Assembly (NCBI RefSeq): GCF_004114425.1 | Contig: NZ_RDQF01000015.1 | Span: 62,001-126,000 of the forward strand | Direction: 5' to 3' | Length of the DNA stretch: 64,000 bases | Source of the DNA: Bradyrhizobium vignae | GTDB taxonomy: Bacteria; Pseudomonadota; Alphaproteobacteria; Rhizobiales; Xanthobacteraceae | Shown: piece by piece, positions 16,862 through 26,056 of the stretch | How positions within the stretch are numbered: position 1 is the stretch's first letter | How the letters are laid out: each line of letters begins with the position of its first letter | The notes under the pieces: model-generated | Told to the model about the DNA's origin: nothing | The model's database searches: none | Seen by the model: only the letters and a program-made list of their open reading frames with translations | Program-made: the position numbers and the translations under genes

Positions 16862-16983
16862 TCCGGATCAAACGGGCGGCCCTTTGCCATTCCCGGCCAA
16901 GCGCTTAGATTGGGTTTTGCATTGCGTTTTGGCGCCCGATGCGCCAACCACGTCAAAAGCCCGCATCCCATGAGGCCGACCTG

Positions 16984-17913
16984 ATGAGCACGCTTCTCCT
17001 TTCCCACAAGGCCTGCCTCGACCATGTCACGCCGCCGGGACACCCCGAGAGGCCGGATCGTCTGCGCGCGGTGGAAGAAGCTTTGTCGCACGAGCGCTTC
17101 CAGTTCCTGGCGCGCGAGGAAGCGCCGGAGGGCGATCTCGATCTCGTCACGCTCTGCCACAACGAGCATTACGTCACCGAGCTGCGCCACATCGCCCCGA
17201 CGAGCGGGCAGGTCTATATCGACGGCGACACCTCGATGTCGCCGGGCACCTGGGAGGCGGTGATGCGCGGCGTCGGCGGTGCGGTAGCGGCGACCGAAGC
17301 GGTGATGGCGGGCCAGCATCGCAACGCATTCGTCGCGGTGCGCCCGCCCGGCCATCATGCCGAGATCGGCAAGCCGATGGGCTTCTGCTTCTTCGACAAC
17401 GTCGCTATCGCCGCGCGCCATGCCCAGCGCAAATACGGCATCAAGCGGGCGGCCATCGTCGATTTCGACGTGCATCACGGCAACGGCACGCAGGACATCT
17501 TCTGGTCGGACCCGACCGTGATGTACTGCTCGACGCACCAGATGCCGCTGTTTCCAGGGACCGGCGCGAAGAGCGAGCGCGGCGACCACGACACCATCGT
17601 CAATGCGCCGCTCGCCTCCGAGGACGGCGGCCCGGAATTCCGCTCCGCGTTCGAGAATCTGATCCTGCCGCACCTCGAAAAATTCAGCCCCGAGCTCCTG
17701 ATCATCTCCGCGGGCTTCGACGCACACTATCGCGATCCGCTGGCTTCGCTGAACCTGCGCGCGGAGGATTATGCCTGGGTGACGCGCAAGCTGATGGATC
17801 TCGCCGACAAGACCGCCGGAGGCCGCATTGTTTCGGTGCTCGAGGGCGGCTATGACCTGCAAGGACTGAAAGAATCTGTTACGGCGCATGTCGGCGCCCT
17901 GATGGGCGCTTGA
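16984..17913 (+). CDS. Histone deacetylase family (acetoin utilisation/deacetylase-like) protein
   Basis: 309 aa. All class-II HDAC landmarks are present: [15 protein letters not shown] at the N-terminus, the [10 protein letters not shown] catalytic His pair (~residues 119-128), [17 protein letters not shown] with the zinc Asp and His, and [18 protein letters not shown] with the second zinc Asp. It is a zinc-dependent deacetylase of a small amide or lysine substrate, as in bacterial AcuC/APAH relatives. It lies just upstream of xseB and dxs, an order common in rhizobia. Start taken at the ATG giving [10 protein letters not shown], the normal family start. Confidence 0.92.
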   Translation: MSTLLLSHKACLDHVTPPGHPERPDRLRAVEEALSHERFQFLAREEAPEGDLDLVTLCHNEHYVTELRHIAPTSGQVYIDGDTSMSPGTWEAVMRGVGGAVAATEAVMAGQHRNAFVAVRPPGHHAEIGKPMGFCFFDNVAIAARHAQRKYGIKRAAIVDFDVHHGNGTQDIFWSDPTVMYCSTHQMPLFPGTGAKSERGDHDTIVNAPLASEDGGPEFRSAFENLILPHLEKFSPELLIISAGFDAHYRDPLASLNLRAEDYAWVTRKLMDLADKTAGGRIVSVLEGGYDLQGLKESVTAHVGALMGA

Positions 17914-17987
17914 CGCACCCGCCACATTACGCCCGCAAAACTCTGCTTTCTCCAAGGTGAAGGCGAATCGGGCAATCGGAAACGGAT

Positions 17988-18239
17988 ATGGCCGAAAATA
18001 CTCAAATCGACGTCTCCAGGCTCACCTTCGAGCGCGCGATCGAGGAACTCGAAACGATCGTGAAGCGGCTCGAAGAGGGCAAGGTGCCGCTTGAGGAATC
18101 CGTGACGATCTACGAGCGCGGCGAGGCCCTGAAGCGGCGCTGCGAGGAATTGCTGCGCCAAGCCGAGGCGCGCGTCGACAAGATCACCACCGATGCCAGC
18201 GGCCAGGCCACGGGCACTGCTCCGCTCGACGTCCAGTAA
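17988..18239 (+). CDS. xseB: Exodeoxyribonuclease VII small subunit
   Basis: 83 aa, the normal length. The core RLTFERAIEELETIVKRLEE followed by GKVPLEESVTIYERGEALKRRCEELLRQAEARV is diagnostic of XseB, a helical-hairpin subunit. Several copies coat one XseA to form exonuclease VII, which degrades single-stranded DNA in both directions. xseA is not in this window. 75 nt downstream of the HDAC-like gene on the same strand. Confidence 0.96.
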   Translation: MAENTQIDVSRLTFERAIEELETIVKRLEEGKVPLEESVTIYERGEALKRRCEELLRQAEARVDKITTDASGQATGTAPLDVQ

Positions 18240-18865
18240 TCGTCCGGAGTGAAGCCTAGACTTTCCCGCTCAGTCGCCCGACGACGCAGGGCCCCCGCGA
18301 GACGCCTTCAGGGGCGCGTGGACGCCGCTTCGTTTTCAGGATTGCACGGCGCCGTTCTCGAAAGGCATCGCGGTTTCCGTGCCGGCGGATTGATGCCGTC
18401 CCCTTCTAGAATCGGCCGTTGAGGGCGAAAAAGCTCTCATTCAGGCCAAAAAAGCCTGCCAGGGAACGAGCAGGGCCGGAGCCACTTATCCCGGGCTACG
18501 GTTAACCAATGTGGCCCGCCAGTTACACCTGCATACCCACAATCGGTCCGGCGGGTTGGCTTTGGCCCAAGCTTTGGTGTAAAGCTGCGCGGAGTGTGGC
18601 TTTTTGCAAGCCTTGCGTGGGCACCAATCACCGACGACAAGCGCTTCAAATTGCTAATGAAATTGGCTTGGGACGGACGAAGCCGATCTGAGTGACAGGG
18701 ATCACAGAGACTGAACCGGAGCGCACCTAAGCTTACCTAAGCTTGAAGACGGGGCATTCCCCGTGCAGGTGGCTCCGACGGTTTGAGGACTCGCGCTGCG
18801 CCGATATTGTGCAAACCCATCGCGCACCGGAATGACCTTCCGGCGCTGACAAATTGGAAATCGCC
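18240..18865. other. 626-bp region upstream of dxs
   Basis: No gene is supported. Near the right end there is a perfect 10-bp tandem repeat ACCTAAGCTT ACCTAAGCTT (18725-18744), and the middle has a hairpin-like GGCCCGCCAG...GGTCCGGCGGG. It is long enough for a regulated dxs promoter or a small RNA, but I could not identify a known riboswitch. Confidence 0.45.
18725..18744. repeat. Perfect 10-bp tandem repeat upstream of dxs
   Basis: ACCTAAGCTT occurs twice without a gap, about 120 bp before the dxs start. Each unit holds AAGCTT, itself a palindrome. It could be a helical-phase regulator site; the evidence is only the repeat. Confidence 0.5.
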
Positions 18866-20794
18866 GTGAACGCATACAGTAAGACGCCGCTTCTCGACAC
18901 CATCCGGACGCCGGAAGACCTGCGCAAGCTCAAGGTCGAGCAGATTCGCCAGGTGGCCGACGAGCTGCGGCAGGAGACCATCGATGCAGTCTCGGTGACC
19001 GGCGGTCACTTCGGCGCAGGCCTCGGCGTGGTCGAGCTCACAACCGCGATCCACTACGTCTTTGACACGCCGCGCGATCGGCTGATCTGGGACGTCGGCC
19101 ACCAGGCCTATCCGCACAAGATCCTCACCGGCCGGCGCGACCGCATTCGCACGCTGCGCACCGGCGGCGGCCTGTCCGGCTTCACCAAGCGCAGCGAGAG
19201 CGACTACGATCCGTTCGGCGCGGCGCATTCCTCGACCTCGATCTCCGCCGGCCTCGGCATGGCCGTGGCGCGCGACCTCTCCGGCGGCAAGAACAACGTC
19301 ATCGCCGTGATCGGTGACGGCGCGATGTCGGCCGGCATGGCCTATGAGGCCATGAACAATGCCGGTGCGATGAACTCGCGCCTGATCGTCATCCTCAACG
19401 ACAACGACATGTCGATCGCGCCGCCGGTCGGCGCCATGAGTGCCTATCTGTCGCGGCTCTACTCGGGCAAGACCTATCGCACGCTGCGCGATGCCGCCAA
19501 GCAGATCAACAAGCGCCTGCCCAAGATCCTCGCCAACCGCGCCAATCGCGTCGAAGAATATTCCCGCGGCTTCATGATGGACGGCGGCACGCTGTTCGAG
19601 GAGCTCGGCTTCTACTATGTCGGCCCGATCGATGGCCACAATCTCGACCATCTGCTGCCCGTGCTGAAGAACGTCCGCGACATGGAGACCGGCCCGATCC
19701 TGGTCCATGTCGTGACGCAGAAGGGCAAGGGCTACGGCCCGGCGGAAGCGTCCGCGGACAAGTACCATGCCGTCGTCAAGTTCGACGTTGCGACCGGCAC
19801 CCAGGCCAAGGCCAAGCCGAACGCGCCTGCCTATCAGAACGTATTCGGCCAGAGCCTCGTCAAGGAAGCGCAGAAGGACGACAAGATCGTCGCCATCACC
19901 GCGGCGATGCCGTCGGGCACCGGCGTCGACATCTTCAACAAGGCCTTCCCCGACCGCACCTTCGACGTCGGCATCGCCGAGCAGCACGCGGTGACGTTCG
20001 CCGCCGGTCTTGCGACCGAAGGCTACAAGCCGTTCTGCGCGATCTACTCGACCTTCCTGCAGCGCGGCTACGATCAGATCGTGCATGACGTCGCGATCCA
20101 GAGTCTGCCTGTCCGCTTCGCGATCGACCGCGCGGGCCTCGTCGGCGCCGACGGCGCGACCCATGCCGGCTCGTTCGACAACGCCTATCTCGGCTGCCTG
20201 CCGAACATGGTGATCATGGCGGCGGCAGATGAGGCCGAGCTCGTGCACATGGTGGCGACCCAGGTCGCGATCAACGACCGTCCGAGCTCGCTGCGCTATC
20301 CGCGCGGCGAAGGTCGAGGCGTCGAGATGCCCGAGGTCGGCATTCCGCTCGAGATCGGCAAGGGCCGCATGATCCGCCAGGGCAGCAAGATCGCCCTGCT
20401 CTCCTTCGGCACCCGCCTCGCCGAATGCGAGAAGGCCGCTGATGAGCTTGCCGCCCACGGCCTGTCGACCACGATCGCCGATGCGCGCTTCATGAAGCCG
20501 CTCGACACCGAGCTGGTGCTCAAGCTCGCGCGCGACCACGAGATCCTGATCACGATCGAAGAAGGCTCGATCGGCGGCTTCGGCTCGCATGTCGCGCAGT
20601 TCCTGACGGACCAGGGCGTGCTCGATACGGGCATGGTCAAGTTCCGCTCGATGGTGCTGCCCGACGTGTTCCAGGACCACGACACGCCGGCGGCGATGTA
20701 CGCCCGCGCCGGCCTCGACGCCAAGGGCATCGTCGCCAAGGTGTTCGAGGCGCTCGGCAAGGATGTGAAGACCGAGACGGTCAAGCTGGCCTGA
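18866..20794 (+). CDS. dxs: 1-deoxy-D-xylulose-5-phosphate synthase
   Basis: About 642 aa, matching the family length. The TPP-binding motif [18 protein letters not shown] lies near residue 150, [15 protein letters not shown] near 77-91, and the catalytic Glu in [15 protein letters not shown] near 370. It condenses pyruvate and glyceraldehyde-3-phosphate to DXP, the first step of the MEP isoprenoid pathway, which also feeds thiamine and pyridoxal biosynthesis. I prefer the GTG at 18866 (giving [13 protein letters not shown]) over a TTG four codons upstream because family members begin that way. A palindromic repeat follows the stop. Confidence 0.96.
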   Translation: MNAYSKTPLLDTIRTPEDLRKLKVEQIRQVADELRQETIDAVSVTGGHFGAGLGVVELTTAIHYVFDTPRDRLIWDVGHQAYPHKILTGRRDRIRTLRTGGGLSGFTKRSESDYDPFGAAHSSTSISAGLGMAVARDLSGGKNNVIAVIGDGAMSAGMAYEAMNNAGAMNSRLIVILNDNDMSIAPPVGAMSAYLSRLYSGKTYRTLRDAAKQINKRLPKILANRANRVEEYSRGFMMDGGTLFEELGFYYVGPIDGHNLDHLLPVLKNVRDMETGPILVHVVTQKGKGYGPAEASADKYHAVVKFDVATGTQAKAKPNAPAYQNVFGQSLVKEAQKDDKIVAITAAMPSGTGVDIFNKAFPDRTFDVGIAEQHAVTFAAGLATEGYKPFCAIYSTFLQRGYDQIVHDVAIQSLPVRFAIDRAGLVGADGATHAGSFDNAYLGCLPNMVIMAAADEAELVHMVATQVAINDRPSSLRYPRGEGRGVEMPEVGIPLEIGKGRMIRQGSKIALLSFGTRLAECEKAADELAAHGLSTTIADARFMKPLDTELVLKLARDHEILITIEEGSIGGFGSHVAQFLTDQGVLDTGMVKFRSMVLPDVFQDHDTPAAMYARAGLDAKGIVAKVFEALGKDVKTETVKLA

Positions 20795-20801
20795 TGGTTT
20801 C

Positions 20802-20931
20802 ACCTCTTCCGCTTCTCTTGCGGGAGAGGTGACGCTCAGCTTCGGGTGAGGGCTTTCTCCTGTAGAAGGTTCTTCCTCGCGGAGACACCCTCTCCCTGAG
20901 CCTTCCCCGCAAGCGAGGGAGGGAGCAGAGC
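20802..20931. repeat. Extragenic palindromic repeat, relative of 15001-15138
   Basis: CTCTTGCGGGAGAGGTGACGC...GGGTGAGGGC on the left, and CACCCTCTCCCTGAG...CCCGCAAGCGAGGGAGG on the right. The two halves are inverted relative to each other. Sits just after the dxs stop. Confidence 0.65.
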
Positions 20932-21101
20932 ATGCGCCGTGGCGCAGATCTCGATCCCAGCACTTCTCGCTTCATGAAAATGTCGGCCGTGTTCAGCCAA
21001 CCGCTGGTGGTGCCGGTCATGATACCTCCATCGATGTCCAGCACGATCTGCCGAGTTCGAGGCTTGAGTCCGGATGGCGGCAGCGCGATTGATCGCTACA
21101 T

Positions 21102-21205
21102 TAAAGCGCGATGAGATTTGGATGAATCGTCATCGCGCTTTAGCTTGTTGTTTACGCATGATCTTTCCGGAAAACCGCTTCGCACTTTTCCGGATCATGC
21201 TTTAG
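21102..21205. repeat. 104-bp composite palindromic repeat, copy 1
   Basis: Two palindromes joined by a linker: TAAAGCGCGATGAG...CATCGCGCTTTA, then GCATGATCTTTCCGGAAAACCG...CTTTTCCGGATCATGC. The whole 104 bp is identical, base for base by eye, to the reverse complement of 49412-49515. It ends 23 nt before the tlyA start. Confidence 0.9.
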
Positions 21206-21228
21206 CGTTTCACCGCCCCGGAGATCCG

Positions 21229-21963
21229 ATGCCCCGTCCCCGCAAGCGCGCTGATACATTGCTGGTCGAGCGCGGCCTGTTCGAGAGCCGGGCGCGTGCA
21301 CGCGCGGCGATCGAAGCCGGGCTCGTCACGGCTGACGACAAGCAGGTTTCGAAACCGTCGGAGACGATCGCTGAGGACGCGGTGATCCAGGCCGAGCCCG
21401 CGCACCCCTACGTCTCCCGCGGCGGCGTCAAGCTCGCCGGAGCGCTGGAGCGCTACCCGATTGATATCGAGGACCATGTCTGCCTCGACGTCGGCGCCTC
21501 CACCGGAGGCTTCACCGAGGTGCTGCTGGCGAACGGCGCCAGCCTGGTGTTCGCAATCGATGTCGGCAGCAGCCAGCTGCATCCCTCGCTGCGCGATCAT
21601 CCCAAGATCGTCTCGATGGAGGAGACCGACATCCGCAGTTACGAGGGCAAGCGCCTGCCGGCGCGGCCCGATGTGGTCGTCATCGATGTCAGCTTCATCT
21701 CGCTGAAGGCGGTGCTGCCGGTGGCACTGTCGCTGGCGGCCGCGCCGATGAGCCTGTTGGCGCTGATCAAGCCGCAATTCGAGGCGGACCGGAAGCACAA
21801 CAAGAAGGGCATCATCCGCAACGCCGCCGTGCACCAGGAGATCTGCGACGACATCGCGGCCTTTGCCGCTTCGCTCGGCTGCACAGACATCGAGGTGTTC
21901 CCCTCCTCGATCACCGGCGGTGACGGCAATATCGAATTCTTTCTGGGCGCGCGCCGTGGTTGA
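21229..21963 (+). CDS. tlyA: TlyA family 2'-O-ribose rRNA methyltransferase
   Basis: 244 aa. An S4 RNA-binding domain at the N-terminus ([20 protein letters not shown], then AIEAGLV) leads into an FtsJ-like Rossmann methyltransferase. [14 protein letters not shown] comes first, then the SAM loop [16 protein letters not shown] (~residues 85-100). The catalytic K-D-K-E set is represented by VSRGGVK (K), DVSFIS (D), IKPQFE (K) and IEFFLGAR (E). TlyA proteins methylate C1409 (16S) and sometimes C1920 (23S) rRNA; in some species they act as contact haemolysins. An 8-nt overlap couples it to the next methyltransferase. Start set by CGGAG upstream of ATG. Confidence 0.93.
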   Translation: MPRPRKRADTLLVERGLFESRARARAAIEAGLVTADDKQVSKPSETIAEDAVIQAEPAHPYVSRGGVKLAGALERYPIDIEDHVCLDVGASTGGFTEVLLANGASLVFAIDVGSSQLHPSLRDHPKIVSMEETDIRSYEGKRLPARPDVVVIDVSFISLKAVLPVALSLAAAPMSLLALIKPQFEADRKHNKKGIIRNAAVHQEICDDIAAFAASLGCTDIEVFPSSITGGDGNIEFFLGARRG

Positions 21964-23203
21964 ACGGCTGACCATCGATCATGTCGGCCATCGCGGCGAC
22001 GGCGTCAGCCTCGACGCCGGCGAAGCAATCTACGTGCCCTACACGCTCGGCGGTGAGACTGTCGAAGTCGATCACGTCGTGGGCCACCATCCCGACCGCC
22101 GCAAGCTGCTCGCGGTGGAGGTCGCAAGTCCCGAACGCATCGCGCCATTCTGTCCGCATTTCGGCGTCTGTGGCGGCTGCGCCATCCAGCATTGGGCGGC
22201 CGAGCCGTATCGCGCCTGGAAACGCGATATCGTGGTGGACACGCTGGCGCAGGCCGGCGTCGATTGCGAGGTGGCGCCGCTGGTCGATGCCCACGGCGCC
22301 GGACGCCGCCGCATCACGCTGCACGGCCGGTTCGGCACGCATGACATCCTCAAGGTCGGCTTCTCCGCAGCGAGCTCGCATGACGTCATTCCGATTCATC
22401 GCTGTCCCATCCTCGATCCCACACTCGAGGGGGCGCTCGATGCCGCCTGGGCACTGGCCGAGCCGCTGACCTCCAAGATGCCGGTGACGAAGCCGCTCGA
22501 CATCCAGGTCACTGCGACCGCCAACGGCCTCGACGTCGACGTGCGCGGCTCCGGCCCGCTGCCCACGCCGCTGGTCGCGGCGCTGTCGCGCGTCGCCGAG
22601 CAGCATCGCCTGGCACGACTGACGCGGCACGGCGAGCTGGTGCTGCAGCGCCTGCCACCGACGGTGAAGATGGGCCGCGCGGAGGTGACGCTGCCGCCAG
22701 GTTCATTCCTGCAGGCGACGGTGGCGGGCGAGGAGACGCTTGCGGCGCTCGTCACTGAGCGCATCGGCAAAGCCAAGGAGGTCGCCGATCTCTTCTGCGG
22801 CGTCGGCCCGTTCGCTCTGCGGCTCGCCGAGAAGGCCCGCGTCACCGCCTATGACAGCGACGCCGGTGCCATCGCGGCCCTCACGAAAGCCGCGCGCACA
22901 CCGGGCCTGAAGCCGATCAGGTGCGAGCCGCGCGATCTGTTCCGCCGCCCCCTGGTGCCGCAGGAGCTGCGCGACTTCGACGCCGTGGTGTTCGACCCGC
23001 CGCGCCAGGGCGCGCAGGCGCAGGCGCTCAAGCTCGCCGCGAGCAAGGTGCCCGTCGTGGTCGCTGTGTCCTGCAACGCCGCAACCTTTGCCCGCGACGC
23101 GCGGCTGCTGATGGACGGAGGCTATCGGCTGGAAGCGGTGGTGCCGGTCGATCAGTTCCGCCACACGCCGCACGTGGAGCTGGTGGCACGGTTCAGCCGA
23201 TGA
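21956..23203 (+). CDS. Class I SAM-dependent RNA methyltransferase, TRAM/RlmD (RumA)-like
   Basis: 415 aa from a GTG that overlaps the tlyA stop. An N-terminal TRAM-like OB region ([20 protein letters not shown]) is followed by a 4Fe-4S-type cysteine cluster [10 protein letters not shown] (~residues 62-71). The SAM motif [17 protein letters not shown] lies near 280 and the catalytic Cys in [15 protein letters not shown] near 375. This pattern is that of uracil-C5 rRNA methyltransferases (RlmD/RumA). It forms m5U in 23S rRNA, probably cytosolic. With tlyA it makes a two-gene rRNA-modification unit. Confidence 0.92.
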   Translation: MVERLTIDHVGHRGDGVSLDAGEAIYVPYTLGGETVEVDHVVGHHPDRRKLLAVEVASPERIAPFCPHFGVCGGCAIQHWAAEPYRAWKRDIVVDTLAQAGVDCEVAPLVDAHGAGRRRITLHGRFGTHDILKVGFSAASSHDVIPIHRCPILDPTLEGALDAAWALAEPLTSKMPVTKPLDIQVTATANGLDVDVRGSGPLPTPLVAALSRVAEQHRLARLTRHGELVLQRLPPTVKMGRAEVTLPPGSFLQATVAGEETLAALVTERIGKAKEVADLFCGVGPFALRLAEKARVTAYDSDAGAIAALTKAARTPGLKPIRCEPRDLFRRPLVPQELRDFDAVVFDPPRQGAQAQALKLAASKVPVVVAVSCNAATFARDARLLMDGGYRLEAVVPVDQFRHTPHVELVARFSR

Positions 23204-23222
23204 CGCCGGACTCTACTGTTCG

Positions 23223-23269
23223 AGCATGATCTTTCCGGAAAACCGCTGCACACTTTTCCGGATCATGCT
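23223..23269. repeat. Short extragenic palindrome (AGCATGATC...GATCATGCT)
   Basis: AGCATGATCTTTCCGGAAAACCG...CACTTTTCCGGATCATGCT, one arm-pair of the 104-bp composite repeat. It lies exactly between two convergent genes (one ends 23203, the other 23270), where it could serve as a bidirectional terminator. Confidence 0.85.
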
Positions 23270-24121
23270 CTACGCCGACGGCTCGAATTGCGGCTGCCAT
23301 CGCAACAGGTAGGACTGCAGCGAGCGCACCGCGATCGCCAGCAGGATCCCGACGAACATCATGACGAAGATGGCGACCATCATCTCGCTGGCATTGGCGC
23401 GGGCCTCGGCCTCGATGATGAGCTTGCCGAGCCCGCGTTCGGCGCCGATGAATTCTCCGACGATGACGCCGATCAGCGCAAACGACACCGCCGGCAGCAG
23501 CGACGCAAACACCCAGGCGAGCGCGGAGGGAATCACGACCGTGCGCAGCACCGTGAATTCGCTGGCGCCGAGCAGACGGGCGGCGGCGATCTGATCGCGG
23601 TCGACCGCACGCGTTCCCTCAAAGGTGTTGAAGAACACCACGAAGAACACGACGAGCCATGCCGTCGCGATCTTGGAGAGATCGCCGAGGCCGAAGATCA
23701 GGATGACGAGGGGCACCAGCGCGATGCGCGGTATCGAGTTGAGCGCCACGATGTAGGGTCCGAACACGCGGGCAAGGAAGTCCGAACGGCCGAGGACCAG
23801 GCCGGCCGCGATGCCGCTCGCCCAGCCGAACAGAAAGCCCCACCAGGTGTTCTTCAGGGTGACGAGCGTCGCAAGCCACAGATTGTTGTCGCTACCCGTG
23901 ATGCAGGCGGAAAAGCCGGCCGCGTCGGAGAAGCAGCCAAGCCGCAGAAAACTTTGCCAGATCAGCGATGGCCTGGCGACGAAATAGGGATCGAGGATCT
24001 TCGGCACGTAGGCCTTCGGCAGCAGCGCCCTGCTCCATTCGAAGCCCCACTGCCAGATGACGAGAATGGCTGCGAGAATGGCCAGTTGCCAGAGCAGGAT
24101 GACGGTGCGGCTGTTGGACAT
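23270..24121 (-). CDS. ABC transporter permease (BPD/SsuC type)
   Basis: 283 aa. An N-terminal membrane segment (TVILLWQLAILAAILVIW) precedes a long loop and five or six further segments. The binding-protein-dependent permease signature is EAAAR-like: here AARLLGASEFTVLRTVVIPS is the EAA loop that contacts the ATPase. It ends VRSLQSYLLRWQPQFEPSA. It is the last gene of a five-gene operon and begins 2 nt after the ATPase stop. The SsuC/TauC/NitT family imports small anions or organic compounds across the inner membrane. Confidence 0.9.
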   Translation of the reverse strand: MSNSRTVILLWQLAILAAILVIWQWGFEWSRALLPKAYVPKILDPYFVARPSLIWQSFLRLGCFSDAAGFSACITGSDNNLWLATLVTLKNTWWGFLFGWASGIAAGLVLGRSDFLARVFGPYIVALNSIPRIALVPLVILIFGLGDLSKIATAWLVVFFVVFFNTFEGTRAVDRDQIAAARLLGASEFTVLRTVVIPSALAWVFASLLPAVSFALIGVIVGEFIGAERGLGKLIIEAEARANASEMMVAIFVMMFVGILLAIAVRSLQSYLLRWQPQFEPSA

Positions 24122-24123
24122 GA

Positions 24124-24972
24124 TCAGTCGGCCCTGGTGCGGCGGAATTCTTCGCCGAGGGAATGCCAGATGTGGGAATAGAGGCGGCCGAACTCGGCGG
24201 TCTCGCGCACGGCCACGGGATCGCGCGGGCGCGGGATGGCGACGTCGAAATCTTCCTTGAGACGCCCGGGCCGCGCCGACAGCAGGATGATGCGGCTCGC
24301 CAGCGTCAACGCTTCGCCGAGATCGTGCGTCACGAACAGCACGGTCTGCCGCTCGCGCTCCCAGATCTCCAGCAGCGTCTTGTGCATCTCGAGCTTGGTG
24401 TGGGTATCGAGCGCACCGAACGGCTCGTCCATGAGCAGGATCTCGGGCTCCAGGATCAGCGTGCGCATCAAGGCGACGCGCTGGCGCATGCCGCCGGACA
24501 GCATGCGCGGAAAGCTCTGCGCAAAGCCCGAGAGGCCGGCTTTCTCGACGGCCGAAGCAACGCGGCCTGCTCGCTCGGTCTTCGGCAGTCCCGCGATCTC
24601 CAGCCCATAACCGATGTTCTGCTCCACGGTTCGCCACGGGAACAGCGTATCGCGCTGGAAGACATAACCCACCCTGGGGTTGACCTTGCCGGTCTCCACC
24701 GTGTCCTCGTCGATCAGGATGCGCCCGCCCGAGCGCGGCAGCAGCCCCGCGACCATGTTGAGAATGGTGCTCTTGCCGCAGCCGGATGGACCGAGCAGCG
24801 CGACGAATTCGCCCTGCTTGACCTCGAAGGACACGTCATCCACCGCGACGAACTCGCGTCCGGACGCGTTGAAGCGCTTGGCAAGCCCCTGCACGGCAAT
24901 GCGAGTGCGCGCCGCCGCTGCTGGAACGTCGCCGCGCGCGAGCGCGAGGCCCTGGCCTGGCGGGGCGATCAT
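24124..24972 (-). CDS. ABC transporter ATP-binding protein (SsuB/TauB type)
   Basis: 282 aa. Walker A is LLGPSGCGKSTIL (~residues 58-70), Q-loop region YVFQRDTLFPWRT, signature MLSGGMRQRVALMR, Walker B EILLMDEPFGALD and the H-loop FVTHDLGEA. All are intact, so it should hydrolyse ATP to power the neighbouring permease. It overlaps the binding-protein gene by 4 nt. The subfamily is that of nitrate/sulfonate/taurine/hydroxymethylpyrimidine importers. Confidence 0.94.
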   Translation of the reverse strand: MIAPPGQGLALARGDVPAAAARTRIAVQGLAKRFNASGREFVAVDDVSFEVKQGEFVALLGPSGCGKSTILNMVAGLLPRSGGRILIDEDTVETGKVNPRVGYVFQRDTLFPWRTVEQNIGYGLEIAGLPKTERAGRVASAVEKAGLSGFAQSFPRMLSGGMRQRVALMRTLILEPEILLMDEPFGALDTHTKLEMHKTLLEIWERERQTVLFVTHDLGEALTLASRIILLSARPGRLKEDFDVAIPRPRDPVAVRETAEFGRLYSHIWHSLGEEFRRTRAD

Positions 24973-26015
24973 TTGTATTTCGCCCTGGCCGTCTGAAGGA
25001 AGCTCATGTCGACGACATCCTCGTACCTGGTCTCGGGAATGTCGGTCCCCTTGCGGTACCAGGGCTTGGCGCCGCGTTCGAACGAAGCCTTGTCGATGAC
25101 GCCGTCATAGGCCCAGGTCGACTTGTCGAATCCGAGCTCGGCGCTGACCGCGTCCGGATCTATCCCTGAGAAATATTTCGGCGTGACCAGCGCCTGCACC
25201 TCCGCGAGCGGCGTTGCCTTCACAAAGGCCATGGCGCGATAGATCGCGTTGACATAGGCCTGCACCATCGCCTTGTCCTGCTCGACCGTGTCCTGGAGCG
25301 TGTAGATCACCAGCACGGGCAGCGTCCCGCCGAAATCCTTTTCAAACACGCCCGGCTTGGACGTGTCGTAGATCGTTTTGCCAAAGCCCTTTTTCTCGAC
25401 CTCGACGATCCAGCTCGGCGGCGCCATGATGGCGTCGAACTGCTTGGTCTGCAGCGAAGGGAACATCGTGTTGGGCCCGCCGCCTGCGACCCAGTTCACC
25501 TTGCTGCTCAGCCCGCGCGCCTCGAACACATAAGTGCCGAACACCCAGGTGCCGGATCCGATGGCGGTCGCGGCGACGATCGGCTTGGCGCCATCCGCGC
25601 GCTTATAGTCCGCGAGCTTCTCGACCGAATTGATGCCGCTGTCATAGAGGTCCTGCCGGACCATGATGTTGGCGTAGGAGCATACCATCTCGGTCGCGAG
25701 CAGGATCTTGCACGGCTTCCCGCGCGCACCGAGCTGAAGTGGATGGCTGGCGTCACCGTGGGCGAACAGCGCCTGCCCTGCCGCCAACGTCTGGCGGCCG
25801 AATGTGCCGGCATTGCCGGTAACGAGCTTGGAATCGAGCCCTTCGTCCTTGAAGTACCCCTTCAGCTCCGCGATCATGCCGATGGCGTAGACCGGCGACA
25901 CCGGCCCGAAGGCGAGCGAGACCTGCTTGGCCTCGGCGCGCAGCTGCCCCGGCAGCAGCGATGCGCCGGCCCATGCTGAGCCCGCGATCAGCGCCTGGCG
26001 CCTTGTCATGCTCAT
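24969..26015 (-). CDS. ABC transporter substrate-binding protein (NMT1/THI5-SsuA type)
   Basis: 348 aa with a twin-arginine-looking leader (MTRRQALIAGSAWAGASLLP, then GQLRAEA), so probably a periplasmic protein exported by Tat or Sec. The mature part starts VSLAFGPVSPVYAIGMIAEL, then KGYFKDEGLDSKLV, the standard NMT1/THI5-like periplasmic-binding start seen in sulfonate, nitrate and aromatic-acid transporters. Ligand is unknown. In the operon it sits between the CoA-transferase and the ATPase, implying it captures the acid that is then CoA-activated. Confidence 0.88.
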   Translation of the reverse strand: MSMTRRQALIAGSAWAGASLLPGQLRAEAKQVSLAFGPVSPVYAIGMIAELKGYFKDEGLDSKLVTGNAGTFGRQTLAAGQALFAHGDASHPLQLGARGKPCKILLATEMVCSYANIMVRQDLYDSGINSVEKLADYKRADGAKPIVAATAIGSGTWVFGTYVFEARGLSSKVNWVAGGGPNTMFPSLQTKQFDAIMAPPSWIVEVEKKGFGKTIYDTSKPGVFEKDFGGTLPVLVIYTLQDTVEQDKAMVQAYVNAIYRAMAFVKATPLAEVQALVTPKYFSGIDPDAVSAELGFDKSTWAYDGVIDKASFERGAKPWYRKGTDIPETRYEDVVDMSFLQTARAKYK

Positions 26016-26056
26016 GTGCTCCTCCTCCCTTGGTTCTGCTCGATCGCGCCGATCGG

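Larger units (their letters stand above)
20795..21228. other. 434-bp dxs-tlyA gap filled with extragenic repeats
   Basis: Contains the imperfect inverted repeat at 20802-20931 and the 104-bp composite palindrome at 21102-21205. About 170 bp between them shows no recognisable gene. Confidence 0.6.
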
